From contig JAJEKV010000012.1 of assembly GCA_021234155.1 (NCBI GenBank), positions 1,305,062-1,369,061 of the forward strand: DNA of 64,000 nucleotides. Reading direction: 5' to 3'. Under the pieces are notes generated by a model, which was not told the origin of the DNA, did no database searches, and saw nothing but the letters and a program-made list of their open reading frames with translations. Positions 32,934 through 44,210 of this stretch are shown piece after piece. Every line of letters begins with the position of its first letter. The first letter of the stretch is position 1. Position numbers and translations under genes: made by a program. Source of the stretch: Isoetes taiwanensis. Lineage: Eukaryota > Streptophyta > Lycopodiopsida > Isoetales > Isoetaceae.

Positions 32934-33170
32934 TTGATTATACATCAACTATTTCCGAAGAACTTTTCACATCGTAGGTATTCCTTTGTCCCTAGTACGC
33001 TTGAATTGGAAGTTGAAATCACCAATTCTTGGTTGGAAGAATTTATTGGTTCCAGTTCAGTAGCTCCAGCAGGAACATTCAGAGTGCATTGTGATTGGAC
33101 TGATTATAAAATTTCTGTGGAAATTTACTCTCAGATAGATACAACCCAAATTGTTGATCTTTCCCCTTAA
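32934..33170 (+). CDS. small upstream frame in the LINE leader
   Basis: A 78-codon frame with LELEVEITNSWLEEFIGSSS and FRVHCDWTDYKISVEI ends 170 bp before ORF1. The copy at 23272-23535 keeps the core. It may be a leader ORF or an upstream ORF1 part cut off by an error. EVEITNSWLEEFI resembles EVDITNAWIKELI at the start of the unknown ORF at 30.2 kb, perhaps by chance. Confidence 0.35.
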   Translation: MIIHQLFPKNFSHRRYSFVPSTLELEVEITNSWLEEFIGSSSVAPAGTFRVHCDWTDYKISVEIYSQIDTTQIVDLSP

Positions 33171-33338
33171 GATCTTCGGATTTGATTGTTCTTCTTGTTA
33201 GTAATTATGGATTAAGATGGAATGGCATTTGGAATGGCAGTTCGATCACTATTAGTTAAATTTCTTTCTCTCTAATGGTCTCTTTCCCCTGTTTTCTCTT
33301 TTTTCCCCTTTCCGTTATTCAATTTTCTGCATGTCCTT

Positions 33339-35651
33339 TTGTTGTTTCACCCTGAACATCACGCAATGGTCTCGAATTTTTCAGAAAACCCTAAAAATTT
33401 AGCCTTCCTTCACTCTTTTGTCAATCTTCCCGCCCAAGAAAGAGCCTCTGTTCTCCGGAACCTAATCTCCTTTCAGGAAAAGCCTCAAGACACCATCCTT
33501 TTCGGCAATTTTGCAAATCTGCTTCCAACAATGGACCCAATTTCGGATGAAGTTCTTTTTTGGGACAATCTCTCTGCTGATCCCGATCACAGGGGCATTC
33601 TACATCCCATTAACCCAATTACTCACGCTCCCTTTCCTTATGGAGTTGCGAGGAGACACCCAGAACTGCGTTTGGATGAAGAATTGGATGGCAGACTTCA
33701 AAGGACCAAACCGCCACATATTCAAGAAAGGAAGATGAACCTCTACAATGGTATTTCTCTTAATCTTCCGATTGTTCATTCCAAAATTGGTGCTCTGTCA
33801 CAGTCTGCTGTTATTATCAAGGTTCAAAAATGTGGAATTAAACTTGATAAATTTTGGGCCTTCCGCCTTAACCTAAATAAAGGAATTATAATTCAGGCTG
33901 TTTACTGGCTCAACTTTCCTTACATTATGATTGAATGTGGTAACTCCAGATCAGCCAATTTTTTCCTCAATTATGGCCCATTGACCTATGAAACCTCTCA
34001 ATTGACATTTCTGAAATGGCATCCAAAGCTTGACATTGATCAAATGAACAATTTATGCATTGCCTCAACTTCCCTTTTTGGCCTCAATCCTATTTATTGG
34101 GATGAAGAATGCTTCAAGATCCTTTTCAATTCCATTGGAACTTATATCCCAACAGAGTACTCTCTTTCTAGACCCCCAAGAGCTTTTGTCCAACTGGACC
34201 TTTCCAAAGAAATTCCTCTTTCCATTCCTTTCAAAGATGCTTTTGGAGTAGAATCATCTTTAGCTCTTAGATGGTCTGGACTGCCTTCCCAATGCCAGAA
34301 ATGTCTCCAAAGACACTTCTGGTATTCAGATTGCAAATTAACTACTGGTTTTCAACAAGAAAATAGGCTCAATGTGTCTGCAGATGAGAATATTAGTAAA
34401 ATTCCCCCTGTTTCTGGGAAAAAAGTAGTGGAGCAGTCAGCTAATGAAGGTATAACTCAGGAAAATCATGAAAAGAAAATGGATTCTTTTCATAACTTGC
34501 CAGAAAATGAACAGTTCAAATGGACCAGGGTAAATGGCAGCTACAAGAGGATTCAGAAACAAAAGGCAGTAAGAGAAAAGATGAAAGACAAAGGTAAACT
34601 GGATGAGCAGGTTAATTTCTCAAGACAAATGAGAAATAATGGTATAACAATTGGAGAACCCAAGCTCTTGGTCAAAGGGATTATTTCAGGAAAACCTAAT
34701 CAGGCCACAGATGTTTTAAGCATGACCTTAAATAACATCATCAAGGATGCTAAAATTCAGAGCAAGGGTCAGTGCTCATATAGTCTTATTGACTATTCTA
34801 TCAAGGACACAAGCACAAATGGGTTACTAATTATGAAATCTCAAGGCAAAGCAAAATCTCAGGTGGACTCTTCTCCAAAGAATTCACAGCCTAAATCAGT
34901 TCTACCAGCAATATTGTCTCAGCATAACATAGCTTCAAGTGAGCCAAATATACCTCATGGTCATAACGATTTGCTTTTGACTAAACCTGTAAGTCAAAAT
35001 ACTGAAGTCTTGACTCAAGATACTCCTCAACACCAGGTCAACCAGCAAGTCAACTGTCAAAATCCGTTTCAGGTATTATCCGACCTAAATAATAATCTGG
35101 ATTTTGAATTAGATAAGAGCAAAGCATGTTCCTCCTCCCATAATATTCTACCTTCCCCACCAAAGATTGTTGTAATTGATAGCACATCTCATCCTATCCC
35201 TTCAATTCATACCTCTTTTCCATCTCTCATTGACTTAGACTCCCCAATGGTGGAAGAATCTATTAGTCCTCCAAGAATATCCAGTAAGATTGCAGATCAG
35301 TTGGCTTCACTTCAATTTCAAATGTTCCATGAAGAATATATCCAGGCTGGTTCTCAAGTCAAAGAAGCAAATGAGGTGGACTCTTCTGATTTTGTTCCTG
35401 AGACTCCAGAAGATAAAGTCGAAGAACCAAAGGAGCTTCAAGAAAATGCAGTCATAAGGCAAGTGCCAGATTCTGCTCCATTAAATGCTCTTAATAATAA
35501 TTCTATGTTTCATTTTTATCCTGGTGGTTGTTCTGACTTTAGTGATAGTGAAGATTATGGTTCTGATAAAGAAAATTGGGGAAAAGAAGAATATCTTATA
35601 GAAAATAATACCCAATTTTCAAAGCCTGAAAAAGAACATCCAGCCTGCTAA
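33339..35651 (+). CDS. LINE ORF1, DUF4283-like with zinc knuckle
   Basis: An unbroken frame of 770 codons. Residues about 170-310 (KFWAFRLNLNKGIIIQAVYW, PYIMIECGNSRSANFF, LFGLNPIYWDEECFKILFNS, SRPPRAFVQLDLSKEIP) follow the DUF4283 RNA-binding pattern of plant LINE ORF1. A knuckle CQKCLQRHFWYSDC comes next, in place of the usual CCHC. The second half is low-complexity, Ser/Gln/Glu-rich and probably disordered. ORF1 proteins coat the LINE RNA. The first in-frame ATG is taken as the start; the ATG of MVSNFSENPK ten codons later is also plausible. It is striking that ORF1 is intact while ORF2 is ruined. Confidence 0.85.
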   Translation: MLFHPEHHAMVSNFSENPKNLAFLHSFVNLPAQERASVLRNLISFQEKPQDTILFGNFANLLPTMDPISDEVLFWDNLSADPDHRGILHPINPITHAPFPYGVARRHPELRLDEELDGRLQRTKPPHIQERKMNLYNGISLNLPIVHSKIGALSQSAVIIKVQKCGIKLDKFWAFRLNLNKGIIIQAVYWLNFPYIMIECGNSRSANFFLNYGPLTYETSQLTFLKWHPKLDIDQMNNLCIASTSLFGLNPIYWDEECFKILFNSIGTYIPTEYSLSRPPRAFVQLDLSKEIPLSIPFKDAFGVESSLALRWSGLPSQCQKCLQRHFWYSDCKLTTGFQQENRLNVSADENISKIPPVSGKKVVEQSANEGITQENHEKKMDSFHNLPENEQFKWTRVNGSYKRIQKQKAVREKMKDKGKLDEQVNFSRQMRNNGITIGEPKLLVKGIISGKPNQATDVLSMTLNNIIKDAKIQSKGQCSYSLIDYSIKDTSTNGLLIMKSQGKAKSQVDSSPKNSQPKSVLPAILSQHNIASSEPNIPHGHNDLLLTKPVSQNTEVLTQDTPQHQVNQQVNCQNPFQVLSDLNNNLDFELDKSKACSSSHNILPSPPKIVVIDSTSHPIPSIHTSFPSLIDLDSPMVEESISPPRISSKIADQLASLQFQMFHEEYIQAGSQVKEANEVDSSDFVPETPEDKVEEPKELQENAVIRQVPDSAPLNALNNNSMFHFYPGGCSDFSDSEDYGSDKENWGKEEYLIENNTQFSKPEKEHPAC

Positions 35652-35784
35652 AAAGAATGGGAATAATTTAGGGAAGATCTTATCTGCTATGAATAAAACT
35701 CCTGCTCAAAATACTAGAAGTAAGAGGAAAACCAAAAAGTCCAGAATCTAATTCTTCATCTGCATCCTATCTTTTTCAATTATC

Positions 35785-36411
35785 ATGAAGATCCTTTCCT
35801 GGAATCTTAGAGGCATCAAAGGTCCTCTTAAAAGAAGGCGTGCCATTGCCCAGATTAGGCTATACAATGCTGATATCATCCTTCTCCAGGAGATTAAGCT
35901 TCCTTCTTTTGAATGCAGTAATTTGGGAGAATGGATTTATCCTAACTCCTCTTCCATTTGGATTGACTCTTGTGGTGCAAGTGGTGGGCTTGCAATAATT
36001 TGGAAGAGAGAACTTAATCATATTTCTTTCCACAATGGTCCCTCTAAGACTTGGCAGGCTGTTATTCTTTCTATTTCCAACTCCATCTTTGGCATTATAA
36101 ACATTTATGCTCCAACTACCCCTAAGGATAGAGAACCGATCTGGTCTGAAATTAATTGTTGGTTGGGTTCCCAAAATATCGATAATTGGATTATAGCTGG
36201 AGACTTTAATAATACACCTTCTTGGGACTTTAAACTAGGGAACAAAATTAATATGACCAGAGCTGAGAGAGAAACTTGGGATTCTCTCATAACTGACAAT
36301 GGTATGATTTATATTCCTTCATCTTCTGCTACTTATACCTGGTCCAATAAGCAAAAAGCCAAAGATATGGTCTATTGCACTTTGGACAGATTTTATGTAT
36401 CCAACCCTCCA
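35785..36411 (+). pseudogene. LINE ORF2 endonuclease domain
   Basis: Apurinic-like endonuclease with MKILSWNLRGIKGP at the start, DIILLQEIKLPS with the catalytic glutamate, SGGLAIIWK, IINIYAPTTPKDRE, and IIAGDFNNTP with the catalytic D and N. LDRFYVS follows. The frame then shifts near 36400, and the catalytic SDHQP appears in the next frame (about 36460). This domain would nick target DNA. Confidence 0.9.
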
Positions 36412-37010
36412 CAGCTTTCTGGGATAACAGCTATGTTACTAGTGATGAAGGTACATCAATCTCGGATCATCAACCTCAGTTTCTTCATACTTCTCATATT
36501 ACCAAAATTCAAAGGCAGGGAAGTACTCCTTATAAGTTCAACTCTACCCTTCTTGATAATGAGAATTTCTGTTCCCAATTCATTGCCTTCTATGAGAATC
36601 TCTCCATCAATATGGATAACTTGGCTCCTGATAATAGGAACCAGCATCCCAAGAATCATTTTTATTCTAAAATTAAAGCTGTAAAGGCTTGGATCAAGAG
36701 CTGGTCTAAATCTATGTATCTTCAATGCAGCAAGGAGAAAAATCAACTTATGATGTTCATGAAAGACATCAGATCTTTACTTCAAGAAGATCCTTCTAAT
36801 CTAAATCTGCATATAGGGGAAGAAATTCTGGAGAGAAAAATTAGGAGTATTGAAGAGATGGAAGCTAAGGGCTCTGCTATCAGATGCAAGATAAAATATA
36901 CTAATGATATGGACTCGGGTAGCTCAAAATTCTTTTTTAGAGTAGCTAAGAGCAGGGTATTGAGAAAATCTATTGCTGAAGTTCAAGATGAGAATGGCAG
37001 CTTGTTCTAA
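36375..37010 (+). pseudogene. LINE ORF2 linker between endonuclease and RT
   Basis: Continues the endonuclease in another frame with SISDHQPQF, then a helical linker (EEILERKIRSIEEMEAKGSA, SSKFFFRVAKSRVLRKSIAE, VQDENGSLF). It ends at a stop precisely where the first RT blocks should start. The following sequence is already RT block A, so an internal deletion removed the N-terminal fingers. Confidence 0.85.
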
Positions 37011-38082
37011 TCAAAATTGTATTCTTCTCAAATTGGATTTTAAGAGGGGCTTTGACTCTGTTAGGTGGGATTTTCTGCAATTTGCTATGTCTAAGCTTGG
37101 TTTCCCTAACAAGCTAATCAATCTTATCATTGGCTTGAATTCAAGAGCCAAATCAGCTGTTCTTATAAATGGTGTGCCTTCTGGTTTCTTCCCTATCTCC
37201 TGTGGTGTGAGACAAGGCTGCCCCCTGGCTCCTTATTTATTTCTGGTAGCAGCTGATTTGCTTACAAAGGTTATCTGTCACTATCAAGATACTGGACTCA
37301 TAAAAGGTTTAAAGTTGCCCAACTCAAATGAGTATTTGACCATGCTTCAATATGCTAATGACACCTTTTCCTTTCTTCATGCTGATGTGAACAATATTGA
37401 TTGCTTTCTTAGTGTCATTAATCAGTTCTCAGCAGCATTTGGTATTTATCTCAACATTAATAAAAGCCTTATTATTGGTTATATTCCACATCAGTAGTTG
37501 TTTGGTATTAATGTTCTTCCTTCTGGTCAAGCTACTAAATTGTTAGGCATGCCTCTATCCTTGAATCATAGTCTAAAAGGTCTTTGGAAGCCTATTCTTC
37601 TAAGAATAAAGAAGAAGTTGAACAATTATAGAAATTATCTCACTCTTGTTGGCAGAACTATCATAGCCAACTCGGTCCTTGCAAGCTCTCATGTTTACTT
37701 CTCTAATGCTCTTGTTGCTCCTAAAAGTGTTTATCTTGAGTTGGAAAAAATTATAAGGAATTTTATTTGGAAAGGTAGTCATCTAGTCAACTGGAATTCT
37801 ATTTGCAAGCCTAAGAATTTAGGTGGCCTAGGTTGTAAAAATCTTTTTCTCAAGGCTCAATCTCTTGCAGGAAAATTTGTTTGGAAGGCTATTCATGGGA
37901 ATCAATCCCCTGCATATAAATTCATCAGATTCTGGATAAATCAAAGTCATCTCTATGGCCATCCTTCCATTCAACATTTATTACCCAACTCTGCCTTCAT
38001 TCAGATGAAACCTGCCGTCAATATCTCTCCTTTAATGAGCAATTTGATAAAGGCTTGGAACTCTATCTCCCCAAATTTCTAG
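37011..38082 (+). pseudogene. LINE ORF2 reverse transcriptase with mutated catalytic box
   Basis: Block A is LLKLDFKRGFDSVRWDFL, block B GVRQGCPLAPYLF. The catalytic YADD box reads QYANDTFSF, so the first aspartate is asparagine. A stop at 37495 splits RT from the thumb (LPSGQATKLLGMPLSLN, IIANSVLASSHVYFSNAL, NFIWKGSHLVNWNSICKPK). With the missing fingers and the D-to-N change it cannot synthesise DNA. Confidence 0.9.
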
Positions 38083-39004
38083 TTCATCTCTGCAGACAAA
38101 CTTCATATTGATCAGCCTATCTTCTGGAACCCTATTCTGGCATTAAGCACCTAGGATCTGTAAGAAATGGCATGAAGCTGGGCTATATTATATCAGAGAT
38201 CTTTTTTCTGGAGGTAGACTTATTTCTTGGACTACTCTCAAAAATATCATCAAAGGAACCTCTTCTGATAAAAAGGTCCATGCCTTTATCAAACCTTTCA
38301 TTTCTAATCCTTCTCCTAACTCTGGTAAAGGAGATTGGACTTTAAGAGGGAAAGATGATTACAAAGTTAAGATTGTTTATAATGCTCTTTCATTTGATCC
38401 TCATAACAGTAAAGCTATGATCAAATGGGGTATTAATCATGCTCAGCTAAAGACTCTCTTCCATAATGTCTGGATTTCATTCTGTCCACCTAAAATTTCC
38501 TACTTCATATGGCTTATTGCCAATGGCAGTTTGAATAATTTGTATTCTTTGTCAAAAAGAAATCCCAACATTCTGCCAAACTGCCCCATGGGATGTAATG
38601 CAGTTGAGGACATGATTCATATCTTTTATTGTCCTAAGTTAAATAGTTTCTGGAATTGGATTGCAGATAAATTTGGGATTGTGAGAGATGGAAATTTTAT
38701 TTCTCTTATCCAGAATAATGATAGCTTTCAAAACACAGTAATATATATTGCTCTCTGGAACATTTGAAAAGCCAGGAATCATGTTTTGTTTGGGAAGAAA
38801 AAATTCTCTATCTTTTGGATAAAGATGCATTTTCAATTTGATTTTGAAACTATTGCCACTGCTCACAAAAGAAAATATCGGACTAATCATGACAGGAACT
38901 GGGAGAATTTTGGCGAATTTAAGGGTCATTTAGATTTATTTGCTTCAAACTTGAATGTTGTGGATTCTAATGCTTTTCTCTCTGATGATCCTAGAGTATT
39001 TTAA
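38083..39004 (+). pseudogene. LINE ORF2 C-terminus, zf-RVT
   Basis: After shifts near 38140-38410, the frame at 38417-38767 gives FCPPKISYFIWLIANGSLNN and the zinc motif CPMGCNAVEDMIHIFYC. IYIALWNI and a stop follow. The frame resumes with KARNHVLFGKKKFS and ends with LSDDPRVF. This is the standard tail of plant LINE ORF2. Confidence 0.85.
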
Positions 39005-39012
39005 TTTCCTTC

Positions 39013-39369
39013 GTGGCGACGGGGCAAGGAAATTTTGACGACAGTTCACCATTCTGCCAAGCTCCAAAAGACAACATCATGAAGAATGACATTGCTTCCT
39101 CCATGGAATCTTATCTCATGAGGAAAGGTCACATGAGATACCAGAAAGAAAGCGAGGACTTATGGGCTTCCATTTTCTGCAGAGAAATGGTTCAGATTCA
39201 TTGCCTTTGGGTATTCTTATCAAATCATAATTTCATTCTGATAGAAAGGCAGCTGACAAGATATAGAACTATGTATTACAACCACAAACTGCTGGCCGAT
39301 CTGTATGGATCTCTACTGATACTCTTGGAGGACAAGGATAAATTTCGGCTATTTTACACCAACAATTGA
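39013..39369 (+). CDS. 118-codon frame after LINE ORF2, unassigned
   Basis: An open frame starts 9 bp after the ORF2 stop, in a non-ATG context (the first ATG is at about 39079). It reads SSMESYLMRKGHMRYQKESE, then LYGSLLILLEDKDKF. I do not recognise it. It may be 3' untranslated LINE sequence that happens to be open, or a captured fragment. Confidence 0.25.
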   Translation: MATGQGNFDDSSPFCQAPKDNIMKNDIASSMESYLMRKGHMRYQKESEDLWASIFCREMVQIHCLWVFLSNHNFILIERQLTRYRTMYYNHKLLADLYGSLLILLEDKDKFRLFYTNN

Positions 39370-39737
39370 AGCCCTGATCATTATTTCTTTGGCTCTACTG
39401 ATCCCTTCAATGCTTATTTCAACTCTGTTTTCTTCTCTGAGCCATAAATCCCTTTTTTATAGCCCTTTCCTAAGCATGCTCCTGCTCTTTTCTAATTTTG
39501 ATATAGTTTTATTTTTTTGGGAAAGATTATCTGTTTCGCAGGTGTATACAGTTCAAGAAAATTTCCATTTCAATCAAAACGATCCTTCTTCGATCAACTG
39601 TATTTCAGATCATTTTGGCTATCTTCAGATTTTCTCAACTGCGGTTCTTTTTCTATGCATGTTATAGAGTTCATCTTCTTTTTTATTTTGGTAAGGGGTT
39701 GGGGAATGTGCCTGTGCAGCCGCATGGAACGCCGGAT

Positions 39738-39759
39738 GGAACGCCGCATGCGGCGTTCC
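39738..39759. repeat. 22-bp perfect palindrome
   Basis: GGAACGCCGCA is followed directly by its reverse complement. A related GGAACGCCGGATGGAACGCC stands just upstream, so the region is a small GC-rich cruciform-prone knot. Confidence 0.9.
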
Positions 39760-39825
39760 CTTCTCCCCCTGCGGGACGCAAATTTTCAAATTCTTGCTTT
39801 CTTCTGGCTTTCGTCCTTTGTTTCC

Positions 39826-39904
39826 CTGTCTCCGTCTTTCCTTCGGTGTGGGGCGGCCAGCTTTCTCTGTCTACGTCTTTCCTTCGGTGTGGGGCGGCCA
39901 GCTC
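39826..39904. repeat. 41-bp tandem duplication, GC-rich
   Basis: CTGTCTCCGTCTTTCCTTCG (39826) recurs as CTGTCTACGTCTTTCCTTCG (39867). Both copies continue with GTGTGGGGCGGCCAGCT. Confidence 0.9.
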
Positions 39905-42605
39905 TAGGAGAATCGAATATAGGAAAGAAAGTGATGGGAGAAGAGAAGGAACGTCATATTGGGTTAAATGTTCACGATAGCTTAGGGACTTCGGGAATCT
40001 CGAGGTCAAGATTTCTTAGGTGTTTTGAATCGCCACAAGCACCATATTTTTTTGTTCCTCAGTGCCATCGGTGGAGCAGGTGAACATTAAGACCTTAAAC
40101 CGTCTTCATTCTTATCTGTTTATGTATTGTACAGAAGCTTGCCGACTTCTATTCTTCTTTTTAGCTTACATTTGCGGAAGCTTGAGGTTTTTTTTCTTTG
40201 GGAAAAGAGCTCGGATCATTCATTTGAAGCCGAGCATTGAAGTAGGTAATTGAAAACACGTGAGTATCTTGGGCTCTTTTTAGACTTTTGCTTTTCCTTG
40301 CTTGGTATCTGTATATCCAATCATTACACGTTTATTAAGTGTGATTTCGAGGTCATCTATCCTCAGACATGCTTTAGGGCCATTCTATGAGAGGATTGGT
40401 GCTTTCTTGCTGCTTTGCATTGTTGGCCATTCTGAGCTATGTTGCTTCAGGAATTTACTATGGTTATTGCTTCAATGCTGTACAAGTCAAGTTATTGCCG
40501 TTATTGCCATTGTTGTTGCAATCGTTGTTTTATCTATGTCTTACCATCTTTGTTTTCTGAGGAGCTCAATACTATGCAATCTCAAAGTTATCGAAAAGCC
40601 ATCCCGAGGCATTGTATTGACTAGAAGCCATTTGTAAACCCGGACCCATGGTAATGCTAATCCAGCCATGCAATGGGCATGTTTGCAAGCTCTGTATAAA
40701 CTTGCAAGCAAGGAGCATGGTATGCCTTCTAAGGATGATTTTGATGTATGCATATGTACTTATTCATTGAAGGTCAAAGTAGCAAGCTGCGGAGTCGTTC
40801 TATGTGTTGCGGCATTTTTGGGAGGGGCATCGATGTCTAAATTTAAAATGCCTTACAGATTAGGAGCAAAGGAGGGAAAGGTGAGATTGGGCCCGTGAAT
40901 CGACATTTGCAAACAAGACACCAGTTTCATATGATTTGCAATGTTTTTTTCGTGCACGATGGTAGTATAGAGTTGCTCTAGAGCTCTTAGTGCGCTTTCA
41001 AAAGGGCTTAAAACCAAAGACATAAATATAGATTAGTTGGGATCGGTACACGAGTTTTGGTTGCAAACATTGATTTGAGAATGCATGTTTTCTTTTACAT
41101 GTAAGTTGTGCATGTCACTTTAGGTAGCAAACATTTCTAATTTCATGTCCGGTGCGGGTGTAATAAAAATGCTTTCGATGGTTTGTAGCTAACTTTCATT
41201 ACATGCGAGTCCACATATTGCGTGCATCTGGAAAATAACTCCAAATCGGAGGATAGAGTAAAGGAGAAAACATCAAAAGCTAAAGCTGATCTAAAGCCCT
41301 CTTGCGTGTCCCCGGCCTTACATCAAACCTAGAGTGGAGAATAGTAGAGTTTGAGAAACCTATGGTGGCTGATGTTTGCTTGGAGCAAGCAAGGCCACAT
41401 GATTTTGGGCCACACTTAAAATACAGGGAGTAGGCCTAATTCCTCTTTTTTTTTGAATGGTGGCGGTCGAACAAAATGGAATATGGAGCGACTGCATGGA
41501 GTTTCAACGCCCTATATCCCGAGATCTACTTTATGGCTAAATGGCTATGCTTAGGAGCTACTTTATGTATTCTTTATTCTATTCTATTCTCTTGCAATAT
41601 TGGCATCCCACGTGAACTCAAGCGTTGGGGATGTCTTGAGTCATGATGCATGATGGGTTGAAGCTAAAGGATCCGATTGACATAAAAACATGTCCTTATT
41701 AATGTATGCAAATATTGGCGGGGTTATAGAGGATCTGATTGATTTTGGACTTGCATTGATTTTTGGAAGATTTTAAAGGACAAGGTTTGTTTCTGAAGCA
41801 TGAAATCAAGTATATTTCTTTTGCTTTTTATTTGCCGGATTGGCATGAAACCGTTGTTTTTACATCAACTCTTGCATTTGTTCTTCATTTCTATAGGGTG
41901 CGGACATCATCAAAATCGATAGCGATGAGGTAAATCAAGTTTTAACCTCTCTTAGATATTAAGAGTTTTGTTTTTCCTTATCCATTTTTCATTGCGGATA
42001 AGCGATTTGTATATTCTACGGTTCGCATAGGTGATGCCTAGCTTGCTGCAACAAAAGAAAAAGAATCTGGATTTCCTCTAATGGGAATGGTGTTTATGAG
42101 GATCATACTTGCGCACTTGAACCTGGTGAAATTGCTTCAATTGTTAACAATCATATGGGCGAGGATAGGGAAGCTTCTATCCCATCATACTTTGATGCAG
42201 TATCAAAATTGCCATATGAAACTACATATGTAAATAAGCGAAGATATAGTACATGATAATAAACAAAGAACATTAGGCTGAAGCTACAGTTTGGAGTCAT
42301 AAAGAGTCTTCTCTTGATTTGGAGCCAACTATAACATCACAGGCCAAGGATTTGGTCCCAAATTATGATCTGACTACCCCTCCTTTGCCATTGAAGAGTA
42401 ACGTGCGGAAGGAGATCGTGAAACCAATGCCCGAAAAACGCTGGAAGGAACTAAGTCTGAAAAAGGTGATACGGCGTTAGGACCATGAAAATATAATAGG
42501 TTGCATGACACAAGTATATGTCATTAATGCAGATATACTTATCTAAGGTGAAAAACCTTTGAGACTTTGCAAGGTCCCTTAGGCGGTCTTTAATTTCCAT
42601 CTTAA
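39905..42605 (+). other. stretch with scattered exon-like fragments
   Basis: No continuous gene. Short coding-looking pieces occur, for example NPAMQWACLQALYKLASKEH at about 40663-40725, SKSEDRVKEKTSKAKADLK near 41250-41310, ADIIKIDSDE next to an acceptor near 41900, and NGVYEDHTCALEPGEIASIV near 42090-42150. They may be upstream exons of the myosin-like gene that follows, which would be an intron-rich gene decayed or damaged by errors. I cannot assign them firmly. Confidence 0.3.
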
Positions 42606-43135
42606 TTCCTCGCGATTCAAAGAGTGTGGTGTAGATCTTGGGGAAGGAAGTTGGGTTCTTGGTGTTGTTCGTTCCAGCGATAAAGCGGCTTCCTTAATTA
42701 CTACATCGGATGGAAAGGTATGCCCAAGAACTCATTCAACAAAGCATGGCATTATTCTATAAAAATGTTCTTTGTTGCGGATCATAAAATCGAGGTGGAG
42801 AAGGTATTGCCCGCGAACCCGATATTTTGGGCCGAGTTGACGACCTCATACAACTAAGCTATTTGAATGAACTGCGGTACCTCACAACCTCAACTATCGA
42901 TATTCCCACAACACAATTTATGTGGGTATCAATTCTAGATTTGAAGAATATCGATATGACGTCCACACCTAATTTATGTCTTCGGTGTACACAAAAGCTG
43001 GTCGATCTTGGTTCTTTGTTAATCCATTCACCGAGTTTATTCAAACATATCGACGGAGGAGGAATGAAACTTTGAGTCCCCATGTGTATATTACTGGCGA
43101 TAGTGCTTACAAAAGCAATGATGTCGGTGTGTAGA
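42606..43135 (+). pseudogene. plant myosin VIII-like motor domain start, fragment
   Basis: The exon ending at 42717 (GTATGC donor) gives LGEGSWVLGVVRSSDKAASL and ITTSDGK, the SH3-like N-terminal part. The exon from 42795 gives VEKVLPANP, then after a one-base gap ILGRVDDLIQLSYLNE, then LNYRYSHN. At about 42989-43130 VYTKAG, VNPF, TYRRRRNETLSPHVYITGDS and AYKSNDVG follow. This order (VLPANPDIL, DLIQLSYLNEP, LNYRY, IYTKAGPVLVAVNPF, SPHVY) is the myosin motor before the P-loop; plant class VIII fits best. The P-loop GESGAGKT is not found. Myosins move on actin. Confidence 0.75.
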
Positions 43136-44210
43136 GTTAATTGGTGGAAGTTGGAACCTTAGATACATGCTTTTATGGTTGACCTACTTTTCTGCGAATG
43201 CTATATTATTGATTCAAGAATGAGATTTTTTCAGAGTCTTATCATGTTTCACGGGGAAGAAGAAAATGTTATCGAGAATATTCCCATGGCTTCTTTTTGT
43301 TGCTACATTTTCTATGTAGATGCAACAACTGAGCTCAGAAAAACAACAGCTCTAAAATTACAAGAGCAATTTTTATTGGCACAATTGATCCAGGTAACAA
43401 TTTTTTATTTTGAGCTTTGAAATTGGCATTTAAAAGAAGACTTTCCTTCAGTTTGTTTGTGCCATCTATCATGTCCAAGAAATAAATTATCCCTTCATTT
43501 CCATGATTTATTCATTGTCTTGCCAAAAATTGCAAAAAAATCGCATGATTACCATGATCTACATATTCTAAATGGTATATTTTTCAACAAAACACCCACT
43601 ACAAATGGCTAAGTTTAAATCCTAAGGTTTGCCATTGTCAATTTCATGAAATATTTATGCATTGATATTTCTTTTTGTGTTCATCTATCCCTTCTAACCA
43701 CCCATTCAATGGGCCCACGACTAATGCCCTTCACAATTGCAACTACATTACATCCATGGACATGATTACAACAACAACTTTCTATTCCATATATAAGCTT
43801 CATTACATCAGCGTTAGAAATGAGCTTGACATTGAGTTGGACATGTTTATAATATGATTGCTCTAAGCTTGATGAACTGAAAACTCAAAGACTTACAATT
43901 TTTGGATTACACCAAGCTTGCGGGCACATGTTTTGTAGGGATTATCAATTTCAAGCTCTGGTGAAGATACTTTCTTATCCTATAAATACTTTGTATCTGT
44001 ATGTACACCAAATATGTATATTTAGAACTTTTGTTTTCCATATGTTTTCAATATATTTCTATTTTGCATAAGTTGTTAATATATTTCTATTTTGCCCGTG
44101 TGCACATTTAAAAGGCAAGGTGTGTTCTCTTACCCTTTTATGTACCCTTTGCATCTTCAACATTTAAGTTCTTTTTGCAAGATCCATTACTCTAAGTTCA
44201 TTTAAACATA

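Larger units (their letters stand above)
32447..39370 (+). mobile_element. long LINE-type retrotransposon, inactive
   Basis: The leader (32472-33338) follows an A-run and is shared with 22186-23530. ORF1 (33339-35651) and ORF2 (35785-39004, several frames) follow in the normal LINE order: endonuclease, RT, zf-RVT. ORF2 has lost the first RT blocks, has a mutated catalytic box and contains several stops. The 3' end is uncertain because I find no poly(A); 39370 is the end of the last open frame. Total length of about 6.9 kb is typical of plant L1-like elements. Confidence 0.9.

Noticed and set aside
39517-40083. Overlapping frames of 100-188 codons after the LINE
   Set aside because: They cover a GC-rich tandem repeat and palindrome, so openness follows from composition; no domain is seen.
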